A stretch of 64,000 nucleotides of DNA, taken from Bacteroidota bacterium. GTDB taxonomy: Bacteria; Bacteroidota; Ignavibacteria; OLB7. The position numbers and the translations under genes are program-made. The notes beneath the pieces are model-generated. The model ran no database searches. It saw only the letters and a program-made list of their open reading frames with translations, and was not told the DNA's origin. This document shows, piece after piece, positions 1 to 9,110 of the stretch. Position 1 is the stretch's first letter. Every line of letters begins with the position of its first letter. Location of the stretch: positions 116,129 to 180,128 of the forward strand of contig JAFDZV010000011.1 of assembly GCA_018266795.1 (NCBI GenBank). The letters are read 5' to 3'.

Positions 1-1660
1 CCAGTGTGCCGTTGGTCACCGTGAGAACGGTGCCGTTGCGGATCAGCAGGTTGCCGCGCCTGCCGGCATCGCGGCGCTGCGCGAGCGCCGGGTTCGGCAC
101 CAGCGTATCCTGCGCCGGTGCTGCCGCTGCCACCGAGGTCTTCGAGCTGTCACTCCGCGTGGAGTCCGGCTTGGCTCCGGGCGCCGGCGCCTGCGGGCGA
201 TTGTACTCGTACATGCGGCCGTCGGCAAACACGTAACGAACCTGCGACTTCTCGTTGAAGTAGTTGCCGCTGGTCACCACCACGTTGGCCATCTTGCCCC
301 GCTCCACCGTACCGAGCGTCTTCTCCAGACCAAGCATGCGTGCGGCATCAACGGTAAGCGCGGCGAGTGCATCGTCCTCGCTGAGCCCGTTGGCAATCAT
401 CAGCCGAAGGTTCTCACGGATATCACCGAGCTTCATATCCGCCGTGGAGAACCCGAAGCGCACTCCCTCCCTGTGAAGAGTCGCGGGCGTGCCGAAGAAT
501 ATGCGCCGGCTGCCGCGCTGCTGGCGGGTGAGCCAGTTCTGCTCGTCCGGAACGTCGCGCCACGTGTCGGCCCGGCGACGCTCCGCAAAGAAATTCGTGA
601 CGCTCGTATCCGCACTCTTCGAAACGGTATCGTCCTTCTTTTTCGACGTATCCGCCGCTGCAGGCGGGGTATTCTTCTTCTCCTTCGGAAGATCGAGCGA
701 AAGGAAGAGCGGCAGATTGTGCTGCTTCAGCACGGGCTCGATGTCGTACGCCTCCTTCAGCCCGCCCAGCATGAGCTGGAAGCCAAGGTCCTTCTGGAGC
801 GCAAGCGCACGGTACACTTCGAGCGGTGAGGTAACCTGGAACATCACAGGCTTCGCACCATCGATCACCGGGTAGAACGCTGCCAGCGTGGGATCGAATA
901 CCGGCCGCTGCATTCCTCCAGGATTCTCCGAGTAGAGATTCCCGAGGCCCTTGCGCCGGCCGGCCTCGCGGTACATCTGGCGGAACTTCGCCATGATGGC
1001 CATGGAGGTTGCCGGATAGATATCATCGGCAGGTGCGAAGCGGGCGCCAAGCGATGCGTCGCCCCGCAGCACCATGTCGCCCGGCTTGTCGCCGGAGAGC
1101 GTGATGATGGCGCCGTTGCCCGGAAGCATCAGGCCGTAGGGCATCACGTGTGCAACGGTGAAGCCGGCCATGCGAAGCGAGTCCACGGATGCATCCCCCG
1201 GCTGAAGCATGTTCCGCACGTCGCGATCGCTCTGGATGCCGGCACGATCGTTCGGCGGATCGCCCGGCTTCGGCACGCGCGGCAGATTGGTCTCCGCCTT
1301 CGGCTGCACCAGTCCCGCATGCGACAGGCCGTCGATGAAGCCGGCGTACACCACGAGCGAATCACCTTCGATCACACGCGCATCGAACGGGATCTCAACG
1401 TCGGCACCGACGGCAGCTATCAACCCGTCGCGCATGACGATGGTCGCATGCTCGATGACATGCCCCGGCGACTGAACGATCTTCGCATTCCGGATCGCGA
1501 ACGTGCGCGTGGTGCGCCCGAGATCGTTGTCGTTCTCCTTGATCGCATCGTCCTGCGCACGAGCGCCGGCAACGCGCAGAAGAAGCGCAAGGAGAACCAC
1601 GAACGCACCGACCAGCGATCTTGAAACGGATGGCAGACTTGGTAATGCTGTGAGGCGCAT
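1..1660 (-). CDS. Secreted amidohydrolase-superfamily protein, 3' end beyond window
   Basis: The reading frame is open from an ATG at 1660 to the window edge (about 553 residues, C-terminus missing). Residues 1-36 form a signal peptide (long hydrophobic stretch ending in an ARA-Q cleavage site), so the enzyme should act in the periplasm. A composite-domain start follows (IRNAKIVQSPGHVIEHATIV), then a barrel-like body and a closing segment resembling the amidohydrolase C-terminus (ALAALTVDAARMLGLEKTLG). After a proline/alanine linker a second amidohydrolase start begins (LLIRNGTVLTVTNG), so two domains are fused in tandem. In the first domain the usual metal-binding HxH after GFID reads GFIDGLSHAGL, so this half is probably not catalytic. 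The family is clear; the substrate is not. Confidence 0.8.
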   Translation of the reverse strand, partial: MRLTALPSLPSVSRSLVGAFVVLLALLLRVAGARAQDDAIKENDNDLGRTTRTFAIRNAKIVQSPGHVIEHATIVMRDGLIAAVGADVEIPFDARVIEGDSLVVYAGFIDGLSHAGLVQPKAETNLPRVPKPGDPPNDRAGIQSDRDVRNMLQPGDASVDSLRMAGFTVAHVMPYGLMLPGNGAIITLSGDKPGDMVLRGDASLGARFAPADDIYPATSMAIMAKFRQMYREAGRRKGLGNLYSENPGGMQRPVFDPTLAAFYPVIDGAKPVMFQVTSPLEVYRALALQKDLGFQLMLGGLKEAYDIEPVLKQHNLPLFLSLDLPKEKKNTPPAAADTSKKKDDTVSKSADTSVTNFFAERRRADTWRDVPDEQNWLTRQQRGSRRIFFGTPATLHREGVRFGFSTADMKLGDIRENLRLMIANGLSEDDALAALTVDAARMLGLEKTLGTVERGKMANVVVTSGNYFNEKSQVRYVFADGRMYEYNRPQAPAPGAKPDSTRSDSSKTSVAAAAPAQDTLVPNPALAQRRDAGRRGNLLIRNGTVLTVTNGTL

Positions 1661-1936
1661 GGCTTGCAAATAGGCTGTTGGTACCGATAGCCGCCGGCAC
1701 CGCATTCGGCACGGCGATGCGGGCACAGATACGCTCCGGCTATCGATGGATGCTGTGTGAGCTGGGGCCCGAACGGGATTGCAGTTCCGATGCGCACCGG
1801 CGCGGCACATCGGCACCGGCGGCGCGGGCCGACCGGGACTTCAAACCCAACCGCTTCATGCGGGCAAATCGGCATTTCGCGGAACTTGAAAGTTACGCAA
1901 CCACGCGCTTCCGCACGCTCCGGAAACGCATGGACA

Positions 1937-2353
1937 TCACACCGAATATCGCTCGATGATCCAGACGGGCAGGGTGGTCATGCGTCCGCTTGCACCATCC
2001 ACGATCACGTAGTCGCAGCTCCCGCTGGCTGCAAGCTTCATCCCCTCCTTCCGGAAGATCTCGAAGGCCACTGCGACACCATTTTCTCGAATCTCGTGAA
2101 TCCAGGTCCGCACGACGAACCAGTCCCCCAGGCCCAGCGGACGCTTGTAGAGAATGGAGGCGCCGCGCATCACCCAGCTGAAGCCATGCTCGATGAACTC
2201 CTCCATCGGCATCCCGTAGCAGCGTGCCATCTGATCGTACCGCGCCGCGAGCACGTAGTCCAGATATCTGCTGCTGTGAACGTGGCGGTTCATGTCCAGG
2301 TCATCCGGACGGACCTGCATTTCGGAATCGAACTTGGTTCGGTTGGGGTTCAT
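1937..2353 (-). CDS. Acyl-CoA thioesterase, 4HBT hot-dog family
   Basis: A 138-residue protein of the length expected for single-domain hot-dog thioesterases, which hydrolyse acyl-CoA thioesters in the cytoplasm. The N-terminal catalytic-loop pattern is visible as RPDDLDMNRHVHSSRYLDY, matching the family's D-x-D-x-x-x-H-V-x-x-x-x-Y arrangement. The ATG at 2353 is chosen because the family homology begins within a few residues of it; an upstream in-frame ATG at 2422 would add 23 unrelated residues. The gene is divergent from a MarR regulator, and the inverted repeat at 2476-2510 lies between them, so it may be controlled by that regulator. The acyl substrate cannot be told from sequence. Confidence 0.85.
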   Translation of the reverse strand: MNPNRTKFDSEMQVRPDDLDMNRHVHSSRYLDYVLAARYDQMARCYGMPMEEFIEHGFSWVMRGASILYKRPLGLGDWFVVRTWIHEIRENGVAVAFEIFRKEGMKLAASGSCDYVIVDGASGRMTTLPVWIIERYSV

Positions 2354-2475
2354 TGTTCCAGTGACGTTCGGGATCGATTTCGCTTGCGCGCGCAGCCGGT
2401 ACGCTTCGCCCGACGCCGGCACGCGCTCCCCGCGGAAGGCTTGGACGGGAACATATCAAATCCTCTTTTCGGGGG

Positions 2476-2510
2476 ACAGATACTTTGGTTTGGCGAATCA
2501 AAGTATCTGT
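2476..2510. promoter_or_regulatory. Perfect 12-bp inverted repeat, probable MarR operator
   Basis: ACAGATACTTTG (2476-2487) and its exact reverse complement CAAAGTATCTGT (2499-2510) are separated by 11 bp. The site lies in the divergent space between the thioesterase and the MarR gene, ending 16 bp before the MarR ATG. MarR dimers bind such palindromes and usually repress their own gene, so autoregulation and control of the thioesterase are both plausible. This is inference from position and symmetry. Confidence 0.6.
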
Positions 2511-2526
2511 CGTATGATTGCGCCAC

Positions 2527-3087
2527 ATGAGCATCGATCACGTTCGAGCATTGATGGAGCACTATCCCGCCATCTTCATGGCCTGCCACACCCGGCATGT
2601 GCGCGACCCGAAGACCAAGGAAGTGCTGAGCGCAAGCCAGGCGGGCATTCTCGACCATCTGGACGAGATCGAGCCGCTGGGGCTGAACGATCTCGCACGG
2701 CATCTGGGCGTCACTCCCGCAACGATGTCGATCGCGGTGGACCGTCTGGTGCGCCGGGGCTATCTACAGCGTACTCGCGACACGAAGGACGCGCGGCGCA
2801 TCCGCCTGCTGCTGACGCGTGCGGGAGCACGGATCCGGAGCGCGCAGTCCGTGCTGGACGCAGAGCTTGTCGGCACGATGCTGGCGCATCTGACGCCGGA
2901 GGAACGGAGCCGGGGATTGGAAGGGCTGGCATTGCTTGCAAAGGCCGCGAAGGTGATGCTCCGCACACGAAGCGAGAGCGGCACATGGGCACGCCGCCGT
3001 GCGGCGGATGATCGCGACACAACGTCGGAGAAAGGAATCGGCAATGAGCAACGGCACAACACGGGACGAACGCGTCGGGGCAGATAG
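2527..3087 (+). CDS. MarR-family transcriptional regulator
   Basis: A 186-residue winged-helix regulator. The helix-turn-helix is seen at LNDLARHLGVTPATMSIAVD and the wing at RGYLQRTRDTKDARRIRLLL, both typical of MarR. The ATG at 2527 is used; a TTG at 2518 would add three residues. A perfect inverted repeat lies just upstream and is the likely operator. The last 44 bp overlap, in a different frame, the start of the SRPBCC gene, which suggests one mRNA and translational coupling. MarR proteins usually respond to small phenolic or lipophilic ligands; the ligand here is unknown. Confidence 0.9.
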   Translation: MSIDHVRALMEHYPAIFMACHTRHVRDPKTKEVLSASQAGILDHLDEIEPLGLNDLARHLGVTPATMSIAVDRLVRRGYLQRTRDTKDARRIRLLLTRAGARIRSAQSVLDAELVGTMLAHLTPEERSRGLEGLALLAKAAKVMLRTRSESGTWARRRAADDRDTTSEKGIGNEQRHNTGRTRRGR

Positions 3088-3676
3088 CGCCGCGGAGACG
3101 CCGGGCACCGGAGGAAGATTGAAAGGCATGCATCTGGTTCTGATTGCGCTGGGCATCCTGGTTGTGATGGCAGGCGCGGTGGGCATTATCGGCGCGATGG
3201 TTCCGGTGGCGCATTCGGCGTCGCGCACGGCGCTTCTTCACACCACCCCGGACCAGGTCTGGAACAGGCTCGCTTCCATCGAAGCATACCCGAAGTGGCG
3301 GAAGGAGCTGACCGGCGTGGAGATGCTTCCGCCACACAACGGCCACGCCATGTGGCGGGAGAAGAGCCGGAGCAACAACATCGTGATGGAACAGGATGAG
3401 GCCCTGCCGAACAGGCGCATGGTTGCCCGCATCGCGGACACCACCCTCCCCTTCGGCGGGCGCTGGACATTCGAACTGAAGCCGGAGGGAACCGGGACGC
3501 GCATCACGATTACGGAGGAAGGGGAGGTTCGCAACATCTTCTTCCGCTTCATGTCGCGCTATGTCTTCGGCTATACGGCGTCCATGGATCAGTATCTTGG
3601 CTCGCTCGGGCTCTCGTTCAACGAGGAGGTAACACCGGAGGATCCACCGGCAGCCCCCGCGACGTCGGCATCGTAG
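3044..3676 (+). CDS. Membrane-anchored SRPBCC (polyketide cyclase-like) protein
   Basis: A 210-residue protein with a hydrophilic N-terminus, one membrane segment (about residues 29-52) and a C-terminal START-like SRPBCC domain. The domain opens with TTPDQVWNRLASIEAYPKWR, the common start of this ligand-binding fold. The ATG at 3044 is preceded by an A/G-rich ribosome site (GAAAGGA) and is preferred over 2999. The gene overlaps the 3' end of the MarR gene by 44 bp, so the two are probably co-expressed. SRPBCC domains bind hydrophobic ligands or catalyse varied reactions. No active site or substrate can be assigned. Confidence 0.8.
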   Translation: MSNGTTRDERVGADSAAETPGTGGRLKGMHLVLIALGILVVMAGAVGIIGAMVPVAHSASRTALLHTTPDQVWNRLASIEAYPKWRKELTGVEMLPPHNGHAMWREKSRSNNIVMEQDEALPNRRMVARIADTTLPFGGRWTFELKPEGTGTRITITEEGEVRNIFFRFMSRYVFGYTASMDQYLGSLGLSFNEEVTPEDPPAAPATSAS

Positions 3677-3756
3677 TGTTGCGCGAGGCCGGCCCGCGCC
3701 CGTTCGTAACGCCGGCGGCGCATGGGCGTAGGAGTAGAAGGCTGTGGCCGTTGTCC

Positions 3757-3850
3757 GTAGTCAGTGGTCATTTGTCAGTGGTTAGCAGATACATGCCCGA
3801 TTGTTATCCTGATGCGCGCCCAACTGACTGCTAACGACTGACTACTGACC
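3757..3850. repeat. Intergenic inverted-repeat spacer of TCAGT motifs
   Basis: The spacer before ddl carries repeated TCAGTGGT/TAGTCAGT words on its left side (3757-3788) and their reverse complements (CTGCTAACGACTG, ACTACTGAC) on its right side (3828-3850). It could fold into a long imperfect hairpin. A sibling with the same words is at 57822-57927. No coding potential is seen. Confidence 0.65.
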
Positions 3851-3911
3851 CCTGCCCCTGACCAATGCCTTCCGGCCGGTGCACTCCTTTCATCCTTCCA
3901 GGTCTCACATC

Positions 3912-4937
3912 ATGAAGATCGCTGTTCTGCTTGGCGGCACATCCCCCGAGCGTTATGTATCGATGGCAAGCGGCAAGGGGATCGCCCTGGCGCTCGCCGA
4001 AACCGGACACTCCGTTCAGGTCTACGACGTTGCATTGGGAACGAATGCACTGGTAGAGATCGAGACGCTGGAACTCCCCACGGAGGTGGCGCCGAGTGCC
4101 GAGGAGCTAGCCGCGATGAACCGGCGTGGCATCATCGACGCAATCCAGTCCCTGCCCGACGATATCGACGTGGCGTTCATGGCGCTGCACGGTGCGCCGG
4201 GGGAGGACGGCACGGTGCAATCGCTGCTGGAGCTGCGCGGCATACCGTACACGGGATCAGGAATACTGGCATCGGCCCTGGCAATGGACAAGGCGATGAG
4301 CAAGCGGATATTCGAGCACTACGATATCCCGACGCCCCGCTGGTTCCAGCTTCCCGCGGGGCAGGCGGATGCAACGGAGCTGATGTCGCGTGTGGATCAG
4401 GATACGGCCTACCCGGTGGTTGTGAAGCCGAACGACGGTGGATCCACCGTTGGGCTGACGATCGTGAACGATCCCGGCGAACTGGTTGAGGCGTACCAGC
4501 GCGCCGGCCGCTACAGCGAGACGGTGCTGTTCGAGGAGTTCATCGAAGGGCGCGAGCTGACGGTGACAATTCTCGGCGGCGAGAGCCTTCCGGTTGTCGA
4601 GATCAGACCGAAGAGCGGGTTCTACGATTACGCGAACAAGTACACGGCGGGCCGGACGGAATACTTCTGCCCGGCCGACCTGCCGAGGGATATCGAGGAG
4701 GAGACGCGCGAGCTGGCCCGCCGGGCTCACGAGGCGCTTGGCTGCAGCGGCTACAGTCGCGTCGACTTCCGTCTGGATCCGGATAACGCGCTCTACTGCC
4801 TGGAGGTGAACACCCTGCCGGGCATGACCGCCACCAGCCTGGTGCCGAAGGCAGCCGCCGCGGCGGGGATGAACTATGCGGCCCTGTGCGACCGTATCAT
4901 TCAGCTCGCAATCGGAACCGAACGCGCCGAAGCATGA
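3912..4937 (+). CDS. ddl: D-alanine--D-alanine ligase
   Basis: ATP-dependent ligation of two D-alanines for peptidoglycan precursors, in the cytoplasm. The 341-residue length is normal. Family motifs in order: MALHGAPGEDG near residue 90, the ATP-grasp segment VKPNDGGSTVGLTIV, and the metal/substrate region LEVNTLPGMTATSLVPKAA near the end. The ATG at 3912 gives the standard N-terminus MKIAVLLGGTSPER; an in-frame ATG at 3879 is too early. A perfect GC hairpin follows the stop at 4961-4992. No other cell-wall genes adjoin it. Confidence 0.96.
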   Translation: MKIAVLLGGTSPERYVSMASGKGIALALAETGHSVQVYDVALGTNALVEIETLELPTEVAPSAEELAAMNRRGIIDAIQSLPDDIDVAFMALHGAPGEDGTVQSLLELRGIPYTGSGILASALAMDKAMSKRIFEHYDIPTPRWFQLPAGQADATELMSRVDQDTAYPVVVKPNDGGSTVGLTIVNDPGELVEAYQRAGRYSETVLFEEFIEGRELTVTILGGESLPVVEIRPKSGFYDYANKYTAGRTEYFCPADLPRDIEEETRELARRAHEALGCSGYSRVDFRLDPDNALYCLEVNTLPGMTATSLVPKAAAAAGMNYAALCDRIIQLAIGTERAEA

Positions 4938-4960
4938 TGCGCCGGCGCATGACGCGCCGC

Positions 4961-4992
4961 GCCCGGTCCGGCTCCATAACGCCGGACCGGGC
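4961..4992 (+). terminator. GC-rich hairpin downstream of ddl
   Basis: GCCCGGTCCGG (4961-4971) pairs perfectly with CCGGACCGGGC (4982-4992) across a 10-nt loop. There is no U-tract afterwards, so it may be a weak terminator or an mRNA-stabilising stem. Confidence 0.45.
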
Positions 4993-5135
4993 CGATCCGA
5001 GCGGAAGCCGTGTTGCGATTACCCGCCAATACCGTAAATTCTCCGCAACATTAAACGTCTTCACCCCCGGATGCTTCAATACCCTCTGAACACATGTATG
5101 AACGCATCCATAACAATCCCTGCTCGGAACGTACC

Positions 5136-5636
5136 ATGAAACGTTTACTCTCCCTGCTGTTGCTCGCCGTGGCCCTGCCGCTCGGCTCTGTGCACGCGCA
5201 GAGCGCTCCGGTCAAGATCCTCGTCTTTCCATTGAAGAATCTCTACGGCGAGGTGAAGTACGACAGTCTGGCGTGGACGTATGCGGACTCCCTGGTATCA
5301 TACCTGAACCATCGGCCCAATGCGTCGGCCAGCTATGCAATCGTCTCCATGGACGACATTCGCGATCAGATGATCGCGCTCAACATCGACGTGCGTGCTC
5401 CCAGCTACGAGACGGACATCTGGAAGATCGCCAAGGCCCTCGGCGCGAAGAAGATCATCTGGGGAACGTATCTCGTCAAGTACGACAAGGCAAATCTGGA
5501 GATCAAGATCATCGATGTGAAAACTCTGATGCCGGATCGCGTCAACATTGCGGACAAGCTTCGCGTTGGGTATGCCGACGCGCTTTCCACCGTTGTTGCA
5601 GCCGGCGACAAGCTTGTGCCCGGGCTGAAACCCTGA
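5136..5636 (+). CDS. Secreted protein of unknown function, TolB/CsgG-N-like fold possible
   Basis: A 166-residue protein with a clear signal peptide ending at VHAQS. The mature part begins VKILVFPLKNL and contains ALGAKKIIWGTYL, a pattern seen in periplasmic proteins that sum 'name-and-value' repeats in the TolB N-terminal/CsgG/FlgO-like fold. That resemblance is weak and the family is not assigned. The ATG at 5136 gives the best signal peptide; the in-frame ATG at 5094 would place 14 polar residues in front. It stands alone between ddl and acs, about 130 bp from the latter. Confidence 0.7.
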   Translation: MKRLLSLLLLAVALPLGSVHAQSAPVKILVFPLKNLYGEVKYDSLAWTYADSLVSYLNHRPNASASYAIVSMDDIRDQMIALNIDVRAPSYETDIWKIAKALGAKKIIWGTYLVKYDKANLEIKIIDVKTLMPDRVNIADKLRVGYADALSTVVAAGDKLVPGLKP

Positions 5637-5765
5637 TACGTCCGAGTACACGCGCACGGCCGCTGCCGTACCCCCACGAACGGGAGCATCATTGGGATGC
5701 TCCCGTTTCTTCTTTAACTTCATCGCCGTTCCATACGCTTCTCCCGAACCATTCGCTCCAGTTCC

Positions 5766-7808
5766 ATGGCCAAGAAGAACCGTCCTGCAGAGAGCGCCGC
5801 GGCTGCGTCAGCCGAGGCCGCTTCACCGGCACATACAGGCGCCGCCAACGGGCACGACCACAATACCACGATCACGTCGGTCTCCACCGAACACCGGAAG
5901 TTCGCTCCTCCGGAGTCGTTCGCGGAAACGGCGCGCATCTCGTCGCTGAAGGAATACCGGCGCCTTCACAGACTTGCGGACGAGGATCCGGAGAAGTTCT
6001 GGGGGAAGATTGCCGGAGAGCTCCACTGGTTCAAACCCTGGAAGAAGCTTCTCTCCTGGAAGGCGCCGTTCGCCAGGTGGTTCGTTGGCGCGAAGACCAA
6101 CATGAGCTACAACTGTCTGGACCGGCATCTCGACGGCTGGCGCAGAACGAAGGCGGCGATCATCTGGGAGGGGGAGCCTGGTGAGGTCCGCACGCTCACC
6201 TATGCACAGCTGCATCACGAGGTCTGCAAGTTCTCCAACGTGCTCCGCTCGCTTGGCGTGACGAAGGAGGATACGGTAGCGATCTATATGGGGATGGTTC
6301 CGGAGGCGGCGATCGCGATGCTGGCCTGCACGCGGATCGGCGCTGCGCACAACGTGATCTTCGGAGGCTTCAGTGCCGAGGCGCTGCGCGAGCGCATCAA
6401 CGACTCCCGGGCCAAGGTGCTGGTGACCCAGGACGCCGCGTTCCGGCGTGGTACGGAAGTGGCGCTGAAGGACGCCGCAGACCGCGCGCTCACGGGAACG
6501 CCCACGATCGAGCACTGCATTGTATACCGGCGCAGCGGCAGCCAGATCGCGATGCAGGCCGGCCGCGACCACTGGTGGCACGAGATGATGGCTGGAATCT
6601 CCGCGAAGTCCAAGGCGGAACAGCTGGACAGCGAGCACCCGCTCTACGTGCTCTACACGTCCGGTTCCACCGGCAAGCCGAAGGGAATCTTCCACACGCT
6701 CGGCGGGAATCTGGTCTGGAGCTATTACACCACGCGCATGGTGTTCGATATGCGCGACGAGGATACCTACTGGTGTACGGCGGATATCGGCTGGGTAACC
6801 GGCCATGCATACGTTGTCTACGGACCGCTGTTGAACGGCGCTACGTCGCTGATGTACGAGGGAGCACCGAACTGGCCCGAGGCCGATCGCTTCTGGGACA
6901 TGGTGGAGCGCCACGGCGTGACGATCTTCTACACCGCACCAACGGCCATCAGAGCCTTCATGCGGTGGGGCGAGGGATTTCCGCGCAGGCACGATCTCTC
7001 CTCCCTGCGCTTGCTGGGGACGGTTGGGGAGCCGATCAACCCGGAGGCGTGGATGTGGTATCGCAGCACGATAGGCGGCGACCGCTGCCCGATCGTGGAC
7101 ACGTGGTGGCAGACGGAGACGGGCGGCATCATGATCGCCCCGCTCCCCGGCGCCACGCCAACCAAGCCGGGCTCCGCCACGCTTCCCCTTCCCGGTATCG
7201 ACGTGGACGTGGTGCGGAAGGATGGAACGAGCTGCGCGCCGAACGAGGGGGGATATCTGGTGATCAAGAGCCCGTGGCCCTCCATGCTCCGTACAATCCA
7301 TGGCGACGACCAACGTTTCAAGGAGACGTACTGGAGTCACTACAAGGGATGGTACTTCACCGGCGACGGGGCGCGTCGCGACGAGGATGGCTATCTCTGG
7401 ATCATGGGACGCGTGGACGATGTGGTCAACGTGGCAGGGCATCGGCTCGGGACTGCGGAGATCGAGTCATCACTCGTGGCGCACAAGATGGTGGCAGAGG
7501 CGGCGGTGGTGGCCCGTCCGGACGAGATGAAGGGGAATGCGCTGGTGGCCTTCGTATCGCTGGCGGCGAATGCCACGGCAAGCCCGGCGCTGAAGGAGGA
7601 GTTGCGGGAGCACGTTGCGCGGGAGATCGGAGCGATCGCGAAGCCGGAGGAGATCCGCTTCTCCGATGCGCTGCCGAAGACCCGCTCCGGCAAGATCATG
7701 CGCCGGCTGCTCCGCGAGATCGCATCCACCGGACAGGTGAGCGGCGATGTAACCACACTGGAGGATTTTTCCTCGCTCGAGAAATTGCGGGCAGGCGAAG
7801 AGGAGTAA
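5766..7808 (+). CDS. acs: Acetyl-coenzyme A synthetase (AMP-forming)
   Basis: Activates acetate to acetyl-CoA via acetyl-AMP in the cytoplasm. At 680 residues it is slightly longer than the usual 650 because of an Ala-rich N-terminal extension of about 50 residues. Adenylate-forming motifs are intact: [11 protein letters not shown] (phosphate loop), [26 protein letters not shown] (hinge) and [14 protein letters not shown], whose lysine is the site regulated by acetylation in known Acs enzymes. The WWQTETG motif marks acetate rather than long-chain specificity. A secreted protein gene follows 9 bp after the stop. Confidence 0.96.
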   Translation: MAKKNRPAESAAAASAEAASPAHTGAANGHDHNTTITSVSTEHRKFAPPESFAETARISSLKEYRRLHRLADEDPEKFWGKIAGELHWFKPWKKLLSWKAPFARWFVGAKTNMSYNCLDRHLDGWRRTKAAIIWEGEPGEVRTLTYAQLHHEVCKFSNVLRSLGVTKEDTVAIYMGMVPEAAIAMLACTRIGAAHNVIFGGFSAEALRERINDSRAKVLVTQDAAFRRGTEVALKDAADRALTGTPTIEHCIVYRRSGSQIAMQAGRDHWWHEMMAGISAKSKAEQLDSEHPLYVLYTSGSTGKPKGIFHTLGGNLVWSYYTTRMVFDMRDEDTYWCTADIGWVTGHAYVVYGPLLNGATSLMYEGAPNWPEADRFWDMVERHGVTIFYTAPTAIRAFMRWGEGFPRRHDLSSLRLLGTVGEPINPEAWMWYRSTIGGDRCPIVDTWWQTETGGIMIAPLPGATPTKPGSATLPLPGIDVDVVRKDGTSCAPNEGGYLVIKSPWPSMLRTIHGDDQRFKETYWSHYKGWYFTGDGARRDEDGYLWIMGRVDDVVNVAGHRLGTAEIESSLVAHKMVAEAAVVARPDEMKGNALVAFVSLAANATASPALKEELREHVAREIGAIAKPEEIRFSDALPKTRSGKIMRRLLREIASTGQVSGDVTTLEDFSSLEKLRAGEEE

Positions 7809-7817
7809 CGAGAAGGG

Positions 7818-8573
7818 ATGCGGCGGCGCGGCATCACGATATCGACGATCGCAACCATGGCTGCGTACACTGCACTTGCGGCGTGTACGCCCGCAGCCGC
7901 ACAGACAACCGCTTCGCGCCCGGAGGCGCGCGACACCAGCGCAGCCGTGCGCCGCGATGCCGCCGTCACGCCCGCTCCCGCGGCGCCGACACGCCCCTGG
8001 TACGATACGCTCACGGTGACGAAGGCACGCTATGCGGGCACCACGCCCGGCGAGCGCCTGGCGCTGGCGGCCTTCACCGCAATGACCATCCCCGTAGGGC
8101 TCACCATCGGCATCACGACACTCCTTCCCCCCAGCGTCAACATCCTGCGTGAGGATGGCGTAAGCCGCATGGGGATCGCCTTCTCCACCGGGGTGGGTCT
8201 GGTTGGCGACACTACAGCCATCACGTTCTTTCCATGGGTTCGATTGCAGGGAGAAGGCGGCTTCTACTTCGGGCGAACGGACCACACAATCCTGCGGGCC
8301 TCGCTCCTGCGCGACCTGCCGATCGCCCAGCTGGACAGGCGAGGCTTCTTCTGGCTGGGAACCGCGGCGGGCCTAGGCGCGGGGACGGACTTCAACGGCT
8401 TCGCGCCGTATGCCGAAGGATGGGTGGGCCTGTTGAACCCCATGGGCATTCGCTATCTCACACTCTTCCCCATGCACAACTACGGGCTCCGCGGGCGGTT
8501 CGGCTACAACACCGCAACGGGCCGGCCATGGTACGAACTCTCGATCTGCGCAACGTCCACCTTCTGGTTCTGA
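7818..8573 (+). CDS. Secreted or outer-membrane protein, unknown family
   Basis: A 251-residue protein with an N-terminal signal sequence ending near ACTPAAAQT, then a Pro/Ala/Arg-rich low-complexity stretch (about residues 30-58). The second half has alternating hydrophobic/aromatic segments (RLQGEGGFYFG, FFWLGTAAGLGAG, GWVGLLNPMG) and an aromatic C-terminus (STFWF), consistent with a small beta-barrel. The ATG is preceded by GAGAAGGG and begins only 9 bp after acs, so the two may be cotranscribed, though a functional link is not obvious. I do not recognise the family. Confidence 0.7.
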   Translation: MRRRGITISTIATMAAYTALAACTPAAAQTTASRPEARDTSAAVRRDAAVTPAPAAPTRPWYDTLTVTKARYAGTTPGERLALAAFTAMTIPVGLTIGITTLLPPSVNILREDGVSRMGIAFSTGVGLVGDTTAITFFPWVRLQGEGGFYFGRTDHTILRASLLRDLPIAQLDRRGFFWLGTAAGLGAGTDFNGFAPYAEGWVGLLNPMGIRYLTLFPMHNYGLRGRFGYNTATGRPWYELSICATSTFWF

Positions 8574-8663
8574 TCCCTACGGCATTGCAACCGGCGTCGC
8601 GATGCGATGCCATCCTGCGGGCGGCGGCGCATACTCCATGCGTTCCCGCCGGCCCCAAAACGA

Positions 8664-8692
8664 ACGAGCCGGCGTGTGTCACACCGGCTCGT
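8664..8692 (-). terminator. Rho-independent-type terminator of the HU gene
   Basis: ACGAGCCGG pairs with CCGGCTCGT (outer arms 8664-8672 and 8684-8692). On the minus strand the stem is followed by a T-rich run (GTTTTG), placing it just beyond the HU stop. Confidence 0.7.
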
Positions 8693-8714
8693 GAAGCGTC
8701 GATGGACCAACGGC

Positions 8715-9056
8715 TTACTTCTTCTTCGCGGGTGCCTTCTTGGCTGGCTTCGCGGCCGCCTTTGCCGCTGCCTTCGCCTTGCTTCCGTTGACGAGGTCCT
8801 TCAAACCCTTGCCCGGCGTGAACTTGGGCACCTTGCGAGCGGCGACCTTCACCGGAGCACCAGTCTGCGGGTTCTTCGCAGTGCGTGCAGCACGACTTGC
8901 CACCTTGAACGTACCGAAGCCGACGATTGCCACATCGTCGCCCTTCTTCAATGTGCCCGAGATCGTGTCGATCACGCTGTTGAGTACCTGCTCAGACTTT
9001 GCCTTGCTGAGGTCGTTGGCCGAAGCAATCGCTTCGATCAGTTCTCCTTTGTTCAC
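8715..9056 (-). CDS. hup: HU-family nucleoid DNA-binding protein
   Basis: A 113-residue HU/IHF protein that bends and compacts DNA as a dimer. The body (residues 1-90) has the family signatures VNKGELIEAIA, VAIVGFGTFKV and ARTAKNPQTGAPVKV, the beta-arm segment. A tail of about 22 residues rich in Lys and Ala follows, an extension known from some high-GC and FCB lineages that adds non-specific DNA contacts. The GTG at 9056 is chosen because AAAGGAGAG sits 9-10 bp upstream; earlier in-frame ATGs are not backed by homology. The leader carries a hairpin at 9087-9110, and a terminator lies at 8664-8692. Confidence 0.95.
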   Translation of the reverse strand: MNKGELIEAIASANDLSKAKSEQVLNSVIDTISGTLKKGDDVAIVGFGTFKVASRAARTAKNPQTGAPVKVAARKVPKFTPGKGLKDLVNGSKAKAAAKAAAKPAKKAPAKKK

Positions 9057-9086
9057 CTGAGTAACTCTCCTTTTGTGATTGTAGCC

Positions 9087-9110
9087 CGGTCTGAAAAGGA
9101 ATTCAGACCG
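9087..9110 (-). promoter_or_regulatory. Hairpin/inverted repeat in the HU leader
   Basis: CGGTCTGAA (9087-9095) and TTCAGACCG (9102-9110) are exact reverse complements 6 bp apart, about 30-50 bp upstream of the HU start. It could be an operator or a leader-RNA stem. No U-tract is present. Confidence 0.4.

Noticed and set aside
5823-7442. Long antisense open frame opposite acetyl-CoA synthetase
   Set aside because: It is Arg/His-rich with no recognised domain, wholly inside acs, and is a high-GC shadow.
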